Part shown: piece after piece, positions 14,946-24,206 of the stretch
Layout of the letters: each line of letters begins with the position of its first letter
Position numbering within the stretch: position 1 is the stretch's first letter
DNA from: a bacterium
Lineage (GTDB): Bacteria; Bacillota; Clostridia; Lachnospirales; Lachnospiraceae
DNA length: 41,539 bases
NCBI GenBank assembly: GCA_030539165.1
Contig: JAUNSO010000022.1
Location: 1 to 41,539, forward strand
Direction of reading: 5' to 3'
Program-made: the position numbers and the translations under genes
Notes under the pieces: generated by a model
Seen by the model: the letters and a program-made list of their open reading frames with translations, nothing else
The model's database searches: none
Told to the model about the DNA's origin: nothing

Positions 14946-17155
14946 GTTTCTCCTTCGTCCTCCTCTTCAGATAATCCATGGTGCGTCTTTTCCCAATAAA
15001 ATGGGTTCGACAGTAATTGAAACAATGCTTTATAAGAAGCAATACTCATTAACAGCCAATATATTGGCGTAAATAGTGCATACTTGATCAGTTTATATGA
15101 AAATACGCTCTTTTTCTTCAAGGCACAGTCTCTGATTACACTATACATACCCATAATATTAATATAGGTAAACATGAAATTCCCGAATATCAATTGAAAG
15201 GCAGCCAGATAATAAAATATGCCGGGAAATAATTCCTGTATCCATCCTGCTCCAGTAGTATACCATAAAATCATCATAAACCAAAATATCGGATTGATTA
15301 ACGGAAGCAGTGGTGTGCCCAGTATCATTGCCTGATATCCGACAAAACCCCTCAGCCCCAGAGTCTTATACAATGTGACCGGATGACGCATATGTACCAG
15401 CCACGTCTGCATATATCCCTTTATCCACCGGGATCGTTGTCTGATCCAGTTCAGTACATTTGAATTGGCTTCTTCCCACGTCCGCGAATCCAGAATCGCT
15501 GTTTTATAATCAAACTTGAACAACCGGATTCCCAGATCCGCATCCTCAGTAACATTAAAGGGATCCCAGCCGCCTACCTCTTTCAGAAAGCTGATCTTGA
15601 AATGATTAGAGGTTCCTCCCAGGGGCACGGGCACATCCATCTGCATGATTCCTACCAGCAGCAGTTCGAACCACATACTATACTCCTGCGTAAACAGCTT
15701 GGTTAAAAAGTTCTGGTTACTGTTAAAGTAATTCAGTTTTGCCTGAATACATACATATTCTTCCGGCAGCTCCTGAAATGCCAGATACGCCTTTTTCAGC
15801 TGATCTGGTTCCGGTCTGTCCTCTGCATCATAAATGACCACATACTCACCTTTCGCGTGGATCAGACCATAATTACATGCTTTCGGTTTTGTCTGGGGGT
15901 TAGAGGACGGCACTACAATAGAGCTATAGCAGCTCGGCAGATCCATGGTTCTTACCAGTTCTATTGTTTCCCGATCGTCCTCCTCTAACAGGATTCTGAC
16001 ATCAAGCTTATATTGTGGATAATCTAATTGTTCTATATTATGAATCAGCTGCTTTAGAACCTCTGTCTCTTTATATACCGGAATTAATAGTGTATAAACC
16101 GGCAACTTGGATTCATCGATTTCTGCAAGACGCTTTGCACTGTACTTGATCTGAGTATTTTTTCTCTCCCCTTTTAATACGATCCACAGCTTTAAAATCG
16201 TCATAATCGCATACAGTACCTGAAAGAAAATATTGATTGAAAACAGTGTGACTCTCCAATTCAAAATCAACCCAGATACAAGCACTGCGCCGATTACAAT
16301 CATGACTCCCAGCTGCTTTGATGTGAATGTGACAATTGCCGAATTATCCGGTTGAGAATCATAAAGATCAAATATACTTTGATGCTTTTGCTTTCTTCTG
16401 TATATCACATCCCAGTATTGATTCATTTCACCTTGGGTTGCCAGTACCTGCTCCGTTTTCTTTCCCAGAAATTCTTCGATTTCTCTGACTCCATCTTCAG
16501 GTAATTGAGCGGCTACAGCTACTACACAGACACTGCCCCTTTTATTAATCACTACAGCATTATATTTTGTCGCAAGCGCAAAGGGTAGTCTTTCTGTAAC
16601 ACCAAATCCGTTTTCTTCTCCTGTACGACCCATTTCAGACTGATTTGCCAGTTCACGATAGAGCTCTTCCTCTGTAATATAGCCCATGAACAGCAGGATC
16701 TCACCAAGCTTTCCGCCGCTTCGTTGCTGCATTTCAACTGCCGCATCCAGCTGTTCCTCACTGATAATTTCCTTTTGGACAAGCGTCTCGCCCAGCTTGC
16801 TGCGCTCTTTTTTTCGCTTATCCATGATTTTTTTGAGCTTTACTTCACTTACATATCCAAATGCAACACAGATATCTCCGATACGGCCCCCGTTACGCTT
16901 CTGATAATCCAGTGCCTGTGCCAGCTGTCTCTCCGTGATATACCTCTCCTGCAGCAAAAGCTCCCCTATTTTTGTGCTCTTGCTTTCAAATATAAAATCA
17001 GATAACTCTTTGTCCGTCAGATATCTTTCCGCAACTAAAATATCACCCAATTTACCGCCCTGCTGCTTCTGACGATCAATTGCGTATTCTAATTGTTTCC
17101 TGCTGATATGACCGGATCTGACCAGTCTTTCACCTAACATATCTGCTCTTTGCAT
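14942..17155 (-). CDS. Processive GT2 polysaccharide synthase with six N-terminal MshEN-like motifs
   Basis: A 737-residue fusion. Residues 6-172 are six copies of a 24-residue helical motif of the MshEN/GspE_N class, starting at 6, 35, 62, 91, 120 and 149. All neighbouring copies are separated by 5 residues except copies 2 and 3, which are separated by 3. Such motifs bind cyclic-di-GMP in MshE. The G at motif position 10 is kept in copies 1, 4 and 6. Two membrane helices follow (about 282-325), then a GT2 domain with D393/D394, DAED (443-446), TED (536-538) and QRSRW (573-577), the residue set of processive synthases. Several C-terminal helices complete it. There is no PilZ domain, so this is not an ordinary BcsA. 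The architecture recalls NfrB, a GT2 plus MshEN enzyme, with the order reversed. ATG 17155 has only a weak purine-rich ribosome site. The polymer is unknown. Confidence 0.88.
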   Translation of the reverse strand: MQRADMLGERLVRSGHISRKQLEYAIDRQKQQGGKLGDILVAERYLTDKELSDFIFESKSTKIGELLLQERYITERQLAQALDYQKRNGGRIGDICVAFGYVSEVKLKKIMDKRKKERSKLGETLVQKEIISEEQLDAAVEMQQRSGGKLGEILLFMGYITEEELYRELANQSEMGRTGEENGFGVTERLPFALATKYNAVVINKRGSVCVVAVAAQLPEDGVREIEEFLGKKTEQVLATQGEMNQYWDVIYRRKQKHQSIFDLYDSQPDNSAIVTFTSKQLGVMIVIGAVLVSGLILNWRVTLFSINIFFQVLYAIMTILKLWIVLKGERKNTQIKYSAKRLAEIDESKLPVYTLLIPVYKETEVLKQLIHNIEQLDYPQYKLDVRILLEEDDRETIELVRTMDLPSCYSSIVVPSSNPQTKPKACNYGLIHAKGEYVVIYDAEDRPEPDQLKKAYLAFQELPEEYVCIQAKLNYFNSNQNFLTKLFTQEYSMWFELLLVGIMQMDVPVPLGGTSNHFKISFLKEVGGWDPFNVTEDADLGIRLFKFDYKTAILDSRTWEEANSNVLNWIRQRSRWIKGYMQTWLVHMRHPVTLYKTLGLRGFVGYQAMILGTPLLPLINPIFWFMMILWYTTGAGWIQELFPGIFYYLAAFQLIFGNFMFTYINIMGMYSVIRDCALKKKSVFSYKLIKYALFTPIYWLLMSIASYKALFQLLSNPFYWEKTHHGLSEEEDEGET

Positions 17156-17177
17156 CTTCTCTGACTCTTTTTCTTCT

Positions 17178-18707
17178 TTAATCTATTACCCTATATAGTC
17201 TAAAGCCTTCAAACTCCTCTTCCAGCTCACACCAATCTGCTCCGGTACTATATAGATCCGGATAGGCCAGATTAACGGCATCCAGATTGCCGACTCCGCT
17301 TGTATCCGGAACCAGAATATAATTAATTCCCTGTCCGACAGGATCAGCAACGCAGTCATAGAAATTCAGACTGCTGCTCACTACAAGCTGATCTACGTTC
17401 TCTACATTTAAAATGACACCATTTGTTAAAAAAGCATCCATCAATACCTTTTCATCTGACAGATTTTCGTTGATATAATCTGACATTTTATAGACTTCAT
17501 TAGAGATCGTAATATTCAGCTCTTCCTTTGCCAATTCCTCATCCTGTAATGCATAGGCGCAAAGTCCTCCCGATATCAGCAAAGCAATTACAATCGCTGT
17601 CTTATCCGCCTTTAGAAACTTCTTTTTAGATTCTGATAAGATATATGGGATAAATGATATACTGACAGGCAGCGTATAGGAAAAGAACCTCAGCCAGCCA
17701 AACGAGCTTCCGCTTGTCAGCATCCAGAAATGAAATACCATAAGAATGATATTTAATATAAAGATTATAATAAAATCCGTCGTAGCAATTTGTTTACGGA
17801 AAACATAAATCAATACAATCAATAAAAACAATGGAATAAATGGAATCAGCCTCTCGATCTCATAGAACAGGATATCCCACTGTGATCCAAAATCCCGTGT
17901 GAAAATGCTCTGTGATACATTAGAATAAGCTGAATTAAGAAAATAAAGAGGATTTCCGTTAATCACCCAGTTAAAGAGAATCCACAGAAAAACACCGTAA
18001 ACCATAGGGGTATACAACAGCACCATTGTCCCCTCTACGTAAAAGTAACGCTCCCGAAAAGAATCATTCAGCCAGTAAATACGCTCTTTCCGGTTAAACA
18101 GGATATGTATTATCACACATAATCCGACCGCTGCCGCAAAAGGAATTGCTTCATATCTGGTGAAGAATAGAAAAACAAGTGCAAATGCAATCTTGACCAG
18201 ATGTTTACTCTTACCCATTTTCATCCACAAGGATAAATTACAGACAATATAAATTACAAGAGTAAAAAAAATGGATTCGCTCATACCATTGCAGCCGTAG
18301 AAAAAAATAAACGGATTAAATGCATAAAGCAAAGTGACCGTTATGGCATATTTCTTACCAATATTTAATCTCTCAAATGTATCCAGAAGCATACCGGAAG
18401 CTAATGCCGCAAAGATCGCCGTTACAATAACCGCACAAATTCCACTGGATGCAAATGGTCTCCAGATCTTAGCCAGTGCGACAAAAGGAAGCTGGAGAGT
18501 ACTTGGAAGCGGATTCCAGACAAGTCCTACCGAGGCATATCTGGACGGTTTTACAAAAATAACATAAAAGGCATTGGCAGTACGACTGAATGCATCATTC
18601 AATATCCTGCCCTGAAAATAGCATACATAAAACCCGTATGCTATTTCAGTAACAAACAAAACTACTGCTATAATAAGTTTGTATCGATGCTTATTCCATT
18701 CCTTCAT
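17178..18707 (-). CDS. Polytopic GT-C-type glycosyltransferase-like membrane protein
   Basis: A 509-residue protein with about ten or more hydrophobic helices. A first extracytoplasmic loop contains an Asp (RILNDAFSRTANAF), as expected for GT-C enzymes of the PMT/ArnT/PIG-V type. MSESIFFTLVIYIV and FLFFTRYEAIPFA are also like that group. GT-C enzymes use polyprenyl-linked sugars outside the membrane; whether this one is active cannot be told. GGAG lies 8 bases before ATG 18707. It is the first polysaccharide gene of the run, 22 bases before the GT2 synthase and only 32 bases after hydA with no terminator between. It may decorate the polymer or glycosylate a partner protein. Confidence 0.65.
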   Translation of the reverse strand: MKEWNKHRYKLIIAVVLFVTEIAYGFYVCYFQGRILNDAFSRTANAFYVIFVKPSRYASVGLVWNPLPSTLQLPFVALAKIWRPFASSGICAVIVTAIFAALASGMLLDTFERLNIGKKYAITVTLLYAFNPFIFFYGCNGMSESIFFTLVIYIVCNLSLWMKMGKSKHLVKIAFALVFLFFTRYEAIPFAAAVGLCVIIHILFNRKERIYWLNDSFRERYFYVEGTMVLLYTPMVYGVFLWILFNWVINGNPLYFLNSAYSNVSQSIFTRDFGSQWDILFYEIERLIPFIPLFLLIVLIYVFRKQIATTDFIIIFILNIILMVFHFWMLTSGSSFGWLRFFSYTLPVSISFIPYILSESKKKFLKADKTAIVIALLISGGLCAYALQDEELAKEELNITISNEVYKMSDYINENLSDEKVLMDAFLTNGVILNVENVDQLVVSSSLNFYDCVADPVGQGINYILVPDTSGVGNLDAVNLAYPDLYSTGADWCELEEEFEGFRLYRVID

Positions 18708-18739
18708 CAGGATTTCTCCATTATCATCCGAATGCTGAA

Positions 18740-20425
18740 TTAATTCGCCCGATGTAAAAGTTCGTGTTCCTTCCCGCAGATAATCTCCTCATAAACCTGT
18801 GACAGTACAGGATTATCATCCGTAAACCGGATCTGAGACTGCTTGTCTACACGATAGATTCCCTCTGTACGTCCGGCACGGGTACGCGGCCCCATCGGAA
18901 GTGGCTGCCCTCCTCCAAGAATACATCCTCGACGACATGCCATAACTTCTACAAAGTCATAGTATACTTCCCCTGCTTTGATCCTGTCAAGCAGTCTGCC
19001 TGCATTCGCAAGACCATGGATCACGGCAATCTTAACCTCTCTGTCGCCCAGCATAACCGTTGCTTCTTTGAAATTCTCTGTTCCTCTGATACCACTGTAC
19101 TGAATCTCAGACAATGCACTATGTACATGTTTCTCAGATAAATGACGCAGCACTGCTTCTGTGACACCACCGGTCACACCGAAGATAGCCGCTCCGCCGG
19201 AAGCCATGCCAAACGGCATATCCGGTGCCTCTCCATCAAGCTCCTCGAATTTAATACCAACCTGACGAATCATACGAATCATCTCAACCGTCGTCAGAAC
19301 AATGTCTGTATCCTGCACACCATTTGTATGATTATCCGGTCTGAGGATTTCTGCCTTCTTGGCTGTACAGGGCATAATAGACACAACATAGGTCGTCTTA
19401 TCCTCTTCCTGATCCTTGGCCTTAAAGTATTCCTTCACAACAGCAGAGAACATGCCCTGTGGTGAACGGCAGGAGGAAACATTCTCCTTAAATTCCGGAT
19501 GTTTTGTCTCACAATATTTGACCCATGCCGGACAGCAGGAAGTAAAGAGTGGAAGCTTCTCATTCTTCTCGAGTCTCTCTGCAAGTTCCTTGGACTCCTC
19601 CATGACAGTTAAATCTGCTCCGAAGTTCGTATCGTAAACTGCATCAAATCCCATCACACGAAGTGCTGATACCAGCTTGCCCATGCTGTTCTCACCCTTT
19701 GGCAGACCAAAGCGGTCTCCGACTGCCACACGTACCGCAGGCGCAATCTGGGCTACTACACGCACCTTCGGATCAGCAATGGCATCCCATACCTCTGTTA
19801 CATTCGTTCTGATGGAAATTGCTGCTGTAGGACACACCGATCGGCACTGTCCACATCCGACACAATCCGTCTCAGCAAGGGTTTTTCCAAATGCAGGTGT
19901 AACTTCCATCTTAGACCCACGAAATGCAAAATCCAGTGCACCTACACCCTGAATCTCAGAACAGGTTCGTACACAGTCACCGCATAAAATACATTTATTC
20001 GGATCTCTGACGATACTGGGAGAGCTCATATCCAGCGGTTTTTCTTTTCTGTTATTTAAAAATCTGACTGCATGGACTCCGACACGATAGGCCAGACTCT
20101 GCAGATCACACATGCCGTTCTTCGTACAGACTGTACAGTCACGGCAATGTGTAGACAACAGCAGTTCTATAATCAGCTTACGATACTGCTGTATCTTTTT
20201 TGTATTGGTCTGAATGACCATACCGGGTCTTGGCTGCTCAGAACAGGAAGCAAAAATGCGGCCCTTGTCATCCTCTACCACACACATGCGGCATGCACCG
20301 TAAATGGAAAGCTCTGAATGATAACAGAACGTCGGCAGGTCAATTCCTGCCTTGCGGATGACTGATAATATATTTTTTTCTCCCTCAATAGGTACCGTTA
20401 AGGAATCTATTGTCATATAATCCAT
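18740..20425 (-). CDS. hydA: [FeFe] hydrogenase catalytic subunit HydA (NAD(P)-linked, multimeric type)
   Basis: A 561-residue iron hydrogenase catalysing reversible H2 oxidation and proton reduction. The N-terminal 2Fe-2S domain has C34, C45, C48 and C61. A His-ligated 4Fe-4S site follows (HCRDCTVCTKNGMC), then two 4Fe-4S clusters (CILCGDCVRTC and CVGCGQCRSVCP). The H-cluster signatures are TSCCPAWV, MPCTAKK and MACRRGCILGGGQP. With HydB and HydC it forms the trimeric enzyme that, in Thermotoga and Clostridia, couples NADH and ferredoxin to hydrogen. It lacks the C-terminal extra cluster domain of Thermotoga HydA. ATG 20425 follows GGAGG by 8 bases; the longer frame to 20440 starts within that ribosome site. 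Maturases HydE, HydF and HydG are not in the window. Confidence 0.95.
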   Translation of the reverse strand: MDYMTIDSLTVPIEGEKNILSVIRKAGIDLPTFCYHSELSIYGACRMCVVEDDKGRIFASCSEQPRPGMVIQTNTKKIQQYRKLIIELLLSTHCRDCTVCTKNGMCDLQSLAYRVGVHAVRFLNNRKEKPLDMSSPSIVRDPNKCILCGDCVRTCSEIQGVGALDFAFRGSKMEVTPAFGKTLAETDCVGCGQCRSVCPTAAISIRTNVTEVWDAIADPKVRVVAQIAPAVRVAVGDRFGLPKGENSMGKLVSALRVMGFDAVYDTNFGADLTVMEESKELAERLEKNEKLPLFTSCCPAWVKYCETKHPEFKENVSSCRSPQGMFSAVVKEYFKAKDQEEDKTTYVVSIMPCTAKKAEILRPDNHTNGVQDTDIVLTTVEMIRMIRQVGIKFEELDGEAPDMPFGMASGGAAIFGVTGGVTEAVLRHLSEKHVHSALSEIQYSGIRGTENFKEATVMLGDREVKIAVIHGLANAGRLLDRIKAGEVYYDFVEVMACRRGCILGGGQPLPMGPRTRAGRTEGIYRVDKQSQIRFTDDNPVLSQVYEEIICGKEHELLHRAN

Positions 20426-20443
20426 GGTATTTTCCTCCAAATC

Positions 20444-22333
20444 CTAAGAAGCTGATATTGCCTGAAACGGACAAGAACCTTCACATGCCCCGCACTTGAT
20501 ACATTTCGCCGTATCAATGTGGAACGGGCTCTTGATCTCTCCGCTGATGGCACCAACCGGACAGTTCCTTGCACACTTGGAACAGCCCTTACACTTCTCG
20601 GGATCGATTTGATAAGTACGTAATGCCTGACATGTTCCTGTCCTGCATTTCTTCTGCAGCACATGCTCCTCATACTCATCTCTGAATAGTCTGAGTGTTG
20701 ACAGTACAGGAAGTGCTGCACTCTTGCCGAGACCACACAGTGCTGTATCCGTTATGGCTTCTCCAAGCTCCTTAAGAATATCCAGCTGCTCCATAGTGCC
20801 TCTTCCAGCCACAATATCCTCCAGAATCTCCAGCATACGCTTCGTGCCTTCACGACATGGTACACATTTACCACAGCTTTCATTCTGGGTGAAATTCATA
20901 AAGAATCTGGCTACTTCAACCATACAGGTATCCTCATCCATAATGACAAGACCGCCTGAGCCGATCATAGCCCCCATTTTCTTCAGGGAATCAAAATCAA
21001 GCGGCAGGTCAAGATGGGTCTCCATCAGACATCCGCCTGACGGACCTCCGATCTGAACAGCCTTGAATTTCTTTCCGTTCTTGATTCCGCCGCCGATATC
21101 ATAGACGATTTCCTGCAGCATTGTTCCCATAGGAACCTCTATTAATCCTGTATTGTTAATGCTTCCGGTCACAGCAAAGGCCTTGGTTCCCGGACTCTTC
21201 TCTGTTCCAATCGTATGATACCATGCAGCACCCTTCGTAATAATCATCGGTACATTGGCATACGTTTCTACGTTATTTAATACAGTCGGTTTACCGAACA
21301 AGCCCTGCTCTACTGTACGCGGCGGCTTGGTTCTCGGCATACCGCGCTCTCCCTCAATGGATGCGGTAAGTGCACTGCCTTCACCACACACAAAGGCACC
21401 TGCGCCCCGGTTAATATGTAATGAAAAGCTGTAATCCGAACCCATAATGTGCTCACCCAGAAGTCCTGCTTCCTCAGCCTGAGCAATTGCAAGCTTCAGA
21501 CGGCTGATCGCAAGCGGATATTCCGCACGCACGTATATATAACCTTCCTGTGCTCCTACAGCGTATCCGGCAATAATCATACCTTCGATCATCTTATGCG
21601 GATCGCCTTCCATGACACTTCTATCCATGAAAGCACCCGGATCTCCTTCATCACCGTTGCAGACCACGTAGCGGGTCTTCTCCGCCTGTCTGGCAACCTG
21701 TTTCCACTTATAGCCTGTCTGAAATCCTCCGCCGCCTCTGCCGCGCAGATTGGACTCCAGAATCTCATTGACTACATCTTCAGGCGTCATCTCAAATAAC
21801 GCTTTCTTTAAAGCCTGATATCCTCCAAAGGCAATAGATTCGTCAATATGCTCTGCATCAATATGTCCGCAGTTTTTCAACACCAGACGGGTTTGTTTTG
21901 CATAGAAAGGAATGTCCTCCTGTGCCTGATACTTCACTCCGTTCGATTCATACAGAAGACGCTCTATCGGTTCTCCCTTCAGAATCGTCTTTTCGTAGAT
22001 TTCTTCACAGTCCTCTTCCTTGACTTTGATATAGAGGATATTATATGGCTCAATCCGAACCAGAGGCCCCATCTCACAAAAACCATGGCACCCGCTCTTT
22101 TTGATTCCGACCTGCTTATGATCCTCCGGTCTGTGGGCAATCTCAGCTCCGAATTCTACATTGACTCCGGCATCATTTCTCGTTAAATCGCAGAGTCTCT
22201 CATAAATAGCAGCGGATCCTCCTGCCAGACAGCCTGTTCCGGCACAGATCAGAATCCTCACATCATCACTCTTAATCCTGGATAGTGTTTTCTCTCTTGC
22301 CTGATCCAGTGCTTCACTTGATTGTATTCTCAT
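20444..22333 (-). CDS. hydB: NADH-linked hydrogenase subunit HydB (NuoF-like)
   Basis: Cytoplasmic 629-residue flavin/iron-sulfur subunit that exchanges electrons with NAD(H). An N-terminal thioredoxin-like 2Fe-2S domain has C..C at CAGTGC and CHGFC. The NuoF core has GRGGGGFQTGYKW (NADH site), GDEGDPGAF (FMN site) and ESCGKCVPCREGT (4Fe-4S). The C-terminus adds two ferredoxin clusters, CKGCSKCARNCP and CIKCGACEGSCP. This three-part layout is the HydB pattern of bifurcating and related multimeric hydrogenases. It overlaps hydC by ATGA and precedes hydA by 18 bases. Whether the enzyme bifurcates electrons or simply oxidises NADH cannot be settled by motif reading. Confidence 0.95.
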   Translation of the reverse strand: MRIQSSEALDQAREKTLSRIKSDDVRILICAGTGCLAGGSAAIYERLCDLTRNDAGVNVEFGAEIAHRPEDHKQVGIKKSGCHGFCEMGPLVRIEPYNILYIKVKEEDCEEIYEKTILKGEPIERLLYESNGVKYQAQEDIPFYAKQTRLVLKNCGHIDAEHIDESIAFGGYQALKKALFEMTPEDVVNEILESNLRGRGGGGFQTGYKWKQVARQAEKTRYVVCNGDEGDPGAFMDRSVMEGDPHKMIEGMIIAGYAVGAQEGYIYVRAEYPLAISRLKLAIAQAEEAGLLGEHIMGSDYSFSLHINRGAGAFVCGEGSALTASIEGERGMPRTKPPRTVEQGLFGKPTVLNNVETYANVPMIITKGAAWYHTIGTEKSPGTKAFAVTGSINNTGLIEVPMGTMLQEIVYDIGGGIKNGKKFKAVQIGGPSGGCLMETHLDLPLDFDSLKKMGAMIGSGGLVIMDEDTCMVEVARFFMNFTQNESCGKCVPCREGTKRMLEILEDIVAGRGTMEQLDILKELGEAITDTALCGLGKSAALPVLSTLRLFRDEYEEHVLQKKCRTGTCQALRTYQIDPEKCKGCSKCARNCPVGAISGEIKSPFHIDTAKCIKCGACEGSCPFQAISAS

Positions 22334-22809
22334 GCATCCTCACCTCTCAGTTTCTCTAAAAGTTCGGAAACCTTATCCGGTGTCATTGAGGGATGTACTT
22401 TATCATTCACCGTCAATACCGGTGCAAGACCACATGCACCCAGGCAGGAAACCGTTTCGACCGTAAACTGCATATCATCTGTTGTATGCTGATTGGCTGA
22501 TAATCCCAATTCCTGATACAATCGCTCCAAAAGAGGTAAAGATTTTCTCACATGGCAGGCCGTTCCGTCACACACCTTAATGATATACTTTCCCTTCTTC
22601 TCAAAAGAAAAATTTTCATAAAAGGTCGCAACACTATACGCCTTTGCCTCAGTAATATTTAACTTCTTCGCGACATAGATCAGAAGCTCCGGCGGCAGGT
22701 ATCTGTACTCATTTTGTATGTCCTGCATGATCGGAATGAGATACCGGGCCTCTGTCCCATGGCTCTGTATGATTTCGTCAGTTTTATCATAGTATGATTG
22801 TTCAAGCAT
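22330..22809 (-). CDS. hydC: Hydrogenase subunit HydC (NuoE-like 2Fe-2S protein)
   Basis: A 159-residue thioredoxin-like [2Fe-2S] protein. Helical N-terminus, YLPPELLIYVAKKLNI and SVATFYENFSFEKKGKY are typical of NuoE. Cluster ligands are the Cys of CDGTAC and CLGACG. It passes electrons within the HydABC complex. The start ATG at 22809 follows AGGAGG by 7 bases; the open frame extends to 22833 but without a site. Overlap with hydB by four bases indicates coupled translation. Confidence 0.94.
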   Translation of the reverse strand: MLEQSYYDKTDEIIQSHGTEARYLIPIMQDIQNEYRYLPPELLIYVAKKLNITEAKAYSVATFYENFSFEKKGKYIIKVCDGTACHVRKSLPLLERLYQELGLSANQHTTDDMQFTVETVSCLGACGLAPVLTVNDKVHPSMTPDKVSELLEKLRGEDA

Positions 22810-22846
22810 ACCGGTTCCTCCTGTGTACTGCATACTTCTAAATTCT

Positions 22847-23005
22847 TTATTTCTGATCCTGATTCTGCTCTGATGCAGGTTTTTCCTGCGTGATCTTCGT
22901 TAACAGCATCACAATCAGCATCACGAGAATGATGACTACAAAAATGCCAAGCATGCCCTTCCACATCATGTTCAGAGCGATCATTACGTTTGTCATATTT
23001 ACCAT
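22847..23005 (-). CDS. Small OadG-like gamma subunit of a Na+-pumping decarboxylase
   Basis: A 52-residue protein: one membrane helix (about residues 18-37, GMLGIFVVIILVMLIVMLL) followed by a short polar tail rich in Glu, Gln and Lys. AAGGAG lies 6 bases before ATG 23005. The stop at 22847 lies 37 bases before hydC, and the start lies 12 bases after the stop of the decarboxylase beta gene. Size, topology and position fit a minimal OadG gamma subunit, which holds the alpha and beta subunits together; sequence similarity alone would be weak in such a short protein. Confidence 0.8.
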   Translation of the reverse strand: MVNMTNVMIALNMMWKGMLGIFVVIILVMLIVMLLTKITQEKPASEQNQDQK

Positions 23006-23017
23006 CTTAATCTCCTT

Positions 23018-24154
23018 CTATAAGTAGTTAGATACAAGGCTCATTAATAAGCCGCCGGCTACAACCGATGCAATCTGTCCGGATACATTGGCTCCTGCTG
23101 CATGCATGATCAGAATGTTGGTCGGATCCTCTTTCAGTGCCATCTTCTGTACCACACGGGATGACATCGGGAAGGCTGAAATGCCTGCCGCACCGATCAT
23201 AGGATTGATCTTTTCTTTTCTGAACAGATTGATGAACTTCGCAAATAAAACACCACCGATCGTATCAAAGACAAATGCCAGAAGTCCGATACCCATAATC
23301 ATAATTGTATTGATATTCACAAATGCTTCAGCACGCATACTGAAAGCGATTGTAATACCTAATAACAGCGTAATCAGATTTGCCAGCTGATTCTGTGCTG
23401 AATCTGAAAGTGATGCCAGAACTCCACACTCTCTAATCAGATTGCCGAACATCAAAAATCCTACCAGTGCCACTGATGTCGGTGCTACAAGACCTGCCAC
23501 AAATGTAACTGCAATCGGGAAGATAATCCTGGTTGCCTTGGATACATTCTTCGGATTGTATGGCATCTTGATCTGACGTTCCTTTTTCGTCGTTACAAGC
23601 TTGATTGCAAACGGCTGAATAATCGGAACAAGTGCCATGTAGGAATACGCCGCCACAGCAATGGCTCCCACATAATTAGATTTCAACATCTGCGAAACCA
23701 GAATAGAGGTTGGTCCGTCTGCCGCTCCGATGATACCGATAGAGGCGGCATCCTTTAGGTCAAAGCCTACCAGCGTTGCGAATACAACTGCTGCAAAAAT
23801 ACCGAACTGAGCTGCCGCTCCAAATAAAAACATGATTGGCTGTGAAAGAAGCGGTCCAAAATCAATCATCGCTCCGATTCCAATGAAAAGCAGAATCGGT
23901 AATGCCTCTGATGCCTCTATTCCAATCTCGAATAACCACTGTATAATACCGTTTGTCTCGCCGATTCCGGTCAGTGTCTGATTGATGACACCGGTATTTG
24001 GCAGGTTCACAAGTATTGCGCCAAATCCCATCGGTAACAATAAAGATGGCTCATACTCTTTCTTCACGGCAAGATAGATCAAAATAATACCTACCGCATA
24101 CATCACCAACTGCTGCCACGTAATTGCCAGCACATTTGTCAACAAAAAATCCAT
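23018..24154 (-). CDS. Na+-transporting carboxylic acid decarboxylase beta subunit
   Basis: Polytopic membrane protein of 378 residues from the OadB/MmdB/GcdB family. In these enzymes the beta subunit decarboxylates a carboxy-biotin and uses the energy to export Na+. The IIGAADGPTSI stretch (Asp146) matches the essential Na+-site aspartate region. Paired inverted halves are visible, with SSRVVQKMALKEDPTNILIMHAAGANVSGQIAS near the C-terminus. GGAGGAGG precedes ATG 24154. Only beta and gamma are here; the alpha carboxyltransferase and biotin carrier must be elsewhere. Oxaloacetate, methylmalonyl-CoA and glutaconyl-CoA are all possible substrates. Confidence 0.92.
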   Translation of the reverse strand: MDFLLTNVLAITWQQLVMYAVGIILIYLAVKKEYEPSLLLPMGFGAILVNLPNTGVINQTLTGIGETNGIIQWLFEIGIEASEALPILLFIGIGAMIDFGPLLSQPIMFLFGAAAQFGIFAAVVFATLVGFDLKDAASIGIIGAADGPTSILVSQMLKSNYVGAIAVAAYSYMALVPIIQPFAIKLVTTKKERQIKMPYNPKNVSKATRIIFPIAVTFVAGLVAPTSVALVGFLMFGNLIRECGVLASLSDSAQNQLANLITLLLGITIAFSMRAEAFVNINTIMIMGIGLLAFVFDTIGGVLFAKFINLFRKEKINPMIGAAGISAFPMSSRVVQKMALKEDPTNILIMHAAGANVSGQIASVVAGGLLMSLVSNYL

Positions 24155-24206
24155 TCTTTTCCTCCTCCTTATTTAACCCATCATTGATCCTTTTATGAAA
24201 TGGCAT

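Noticed and set aside
12672..17155. Ordinary bacterial cellulose synthase operon
   Set aside because: The synthase has no PilZ domain and carries MshEN-like motifs instead. No BcsZ-like hydrolase is present, so the product cannot be called cellulose.
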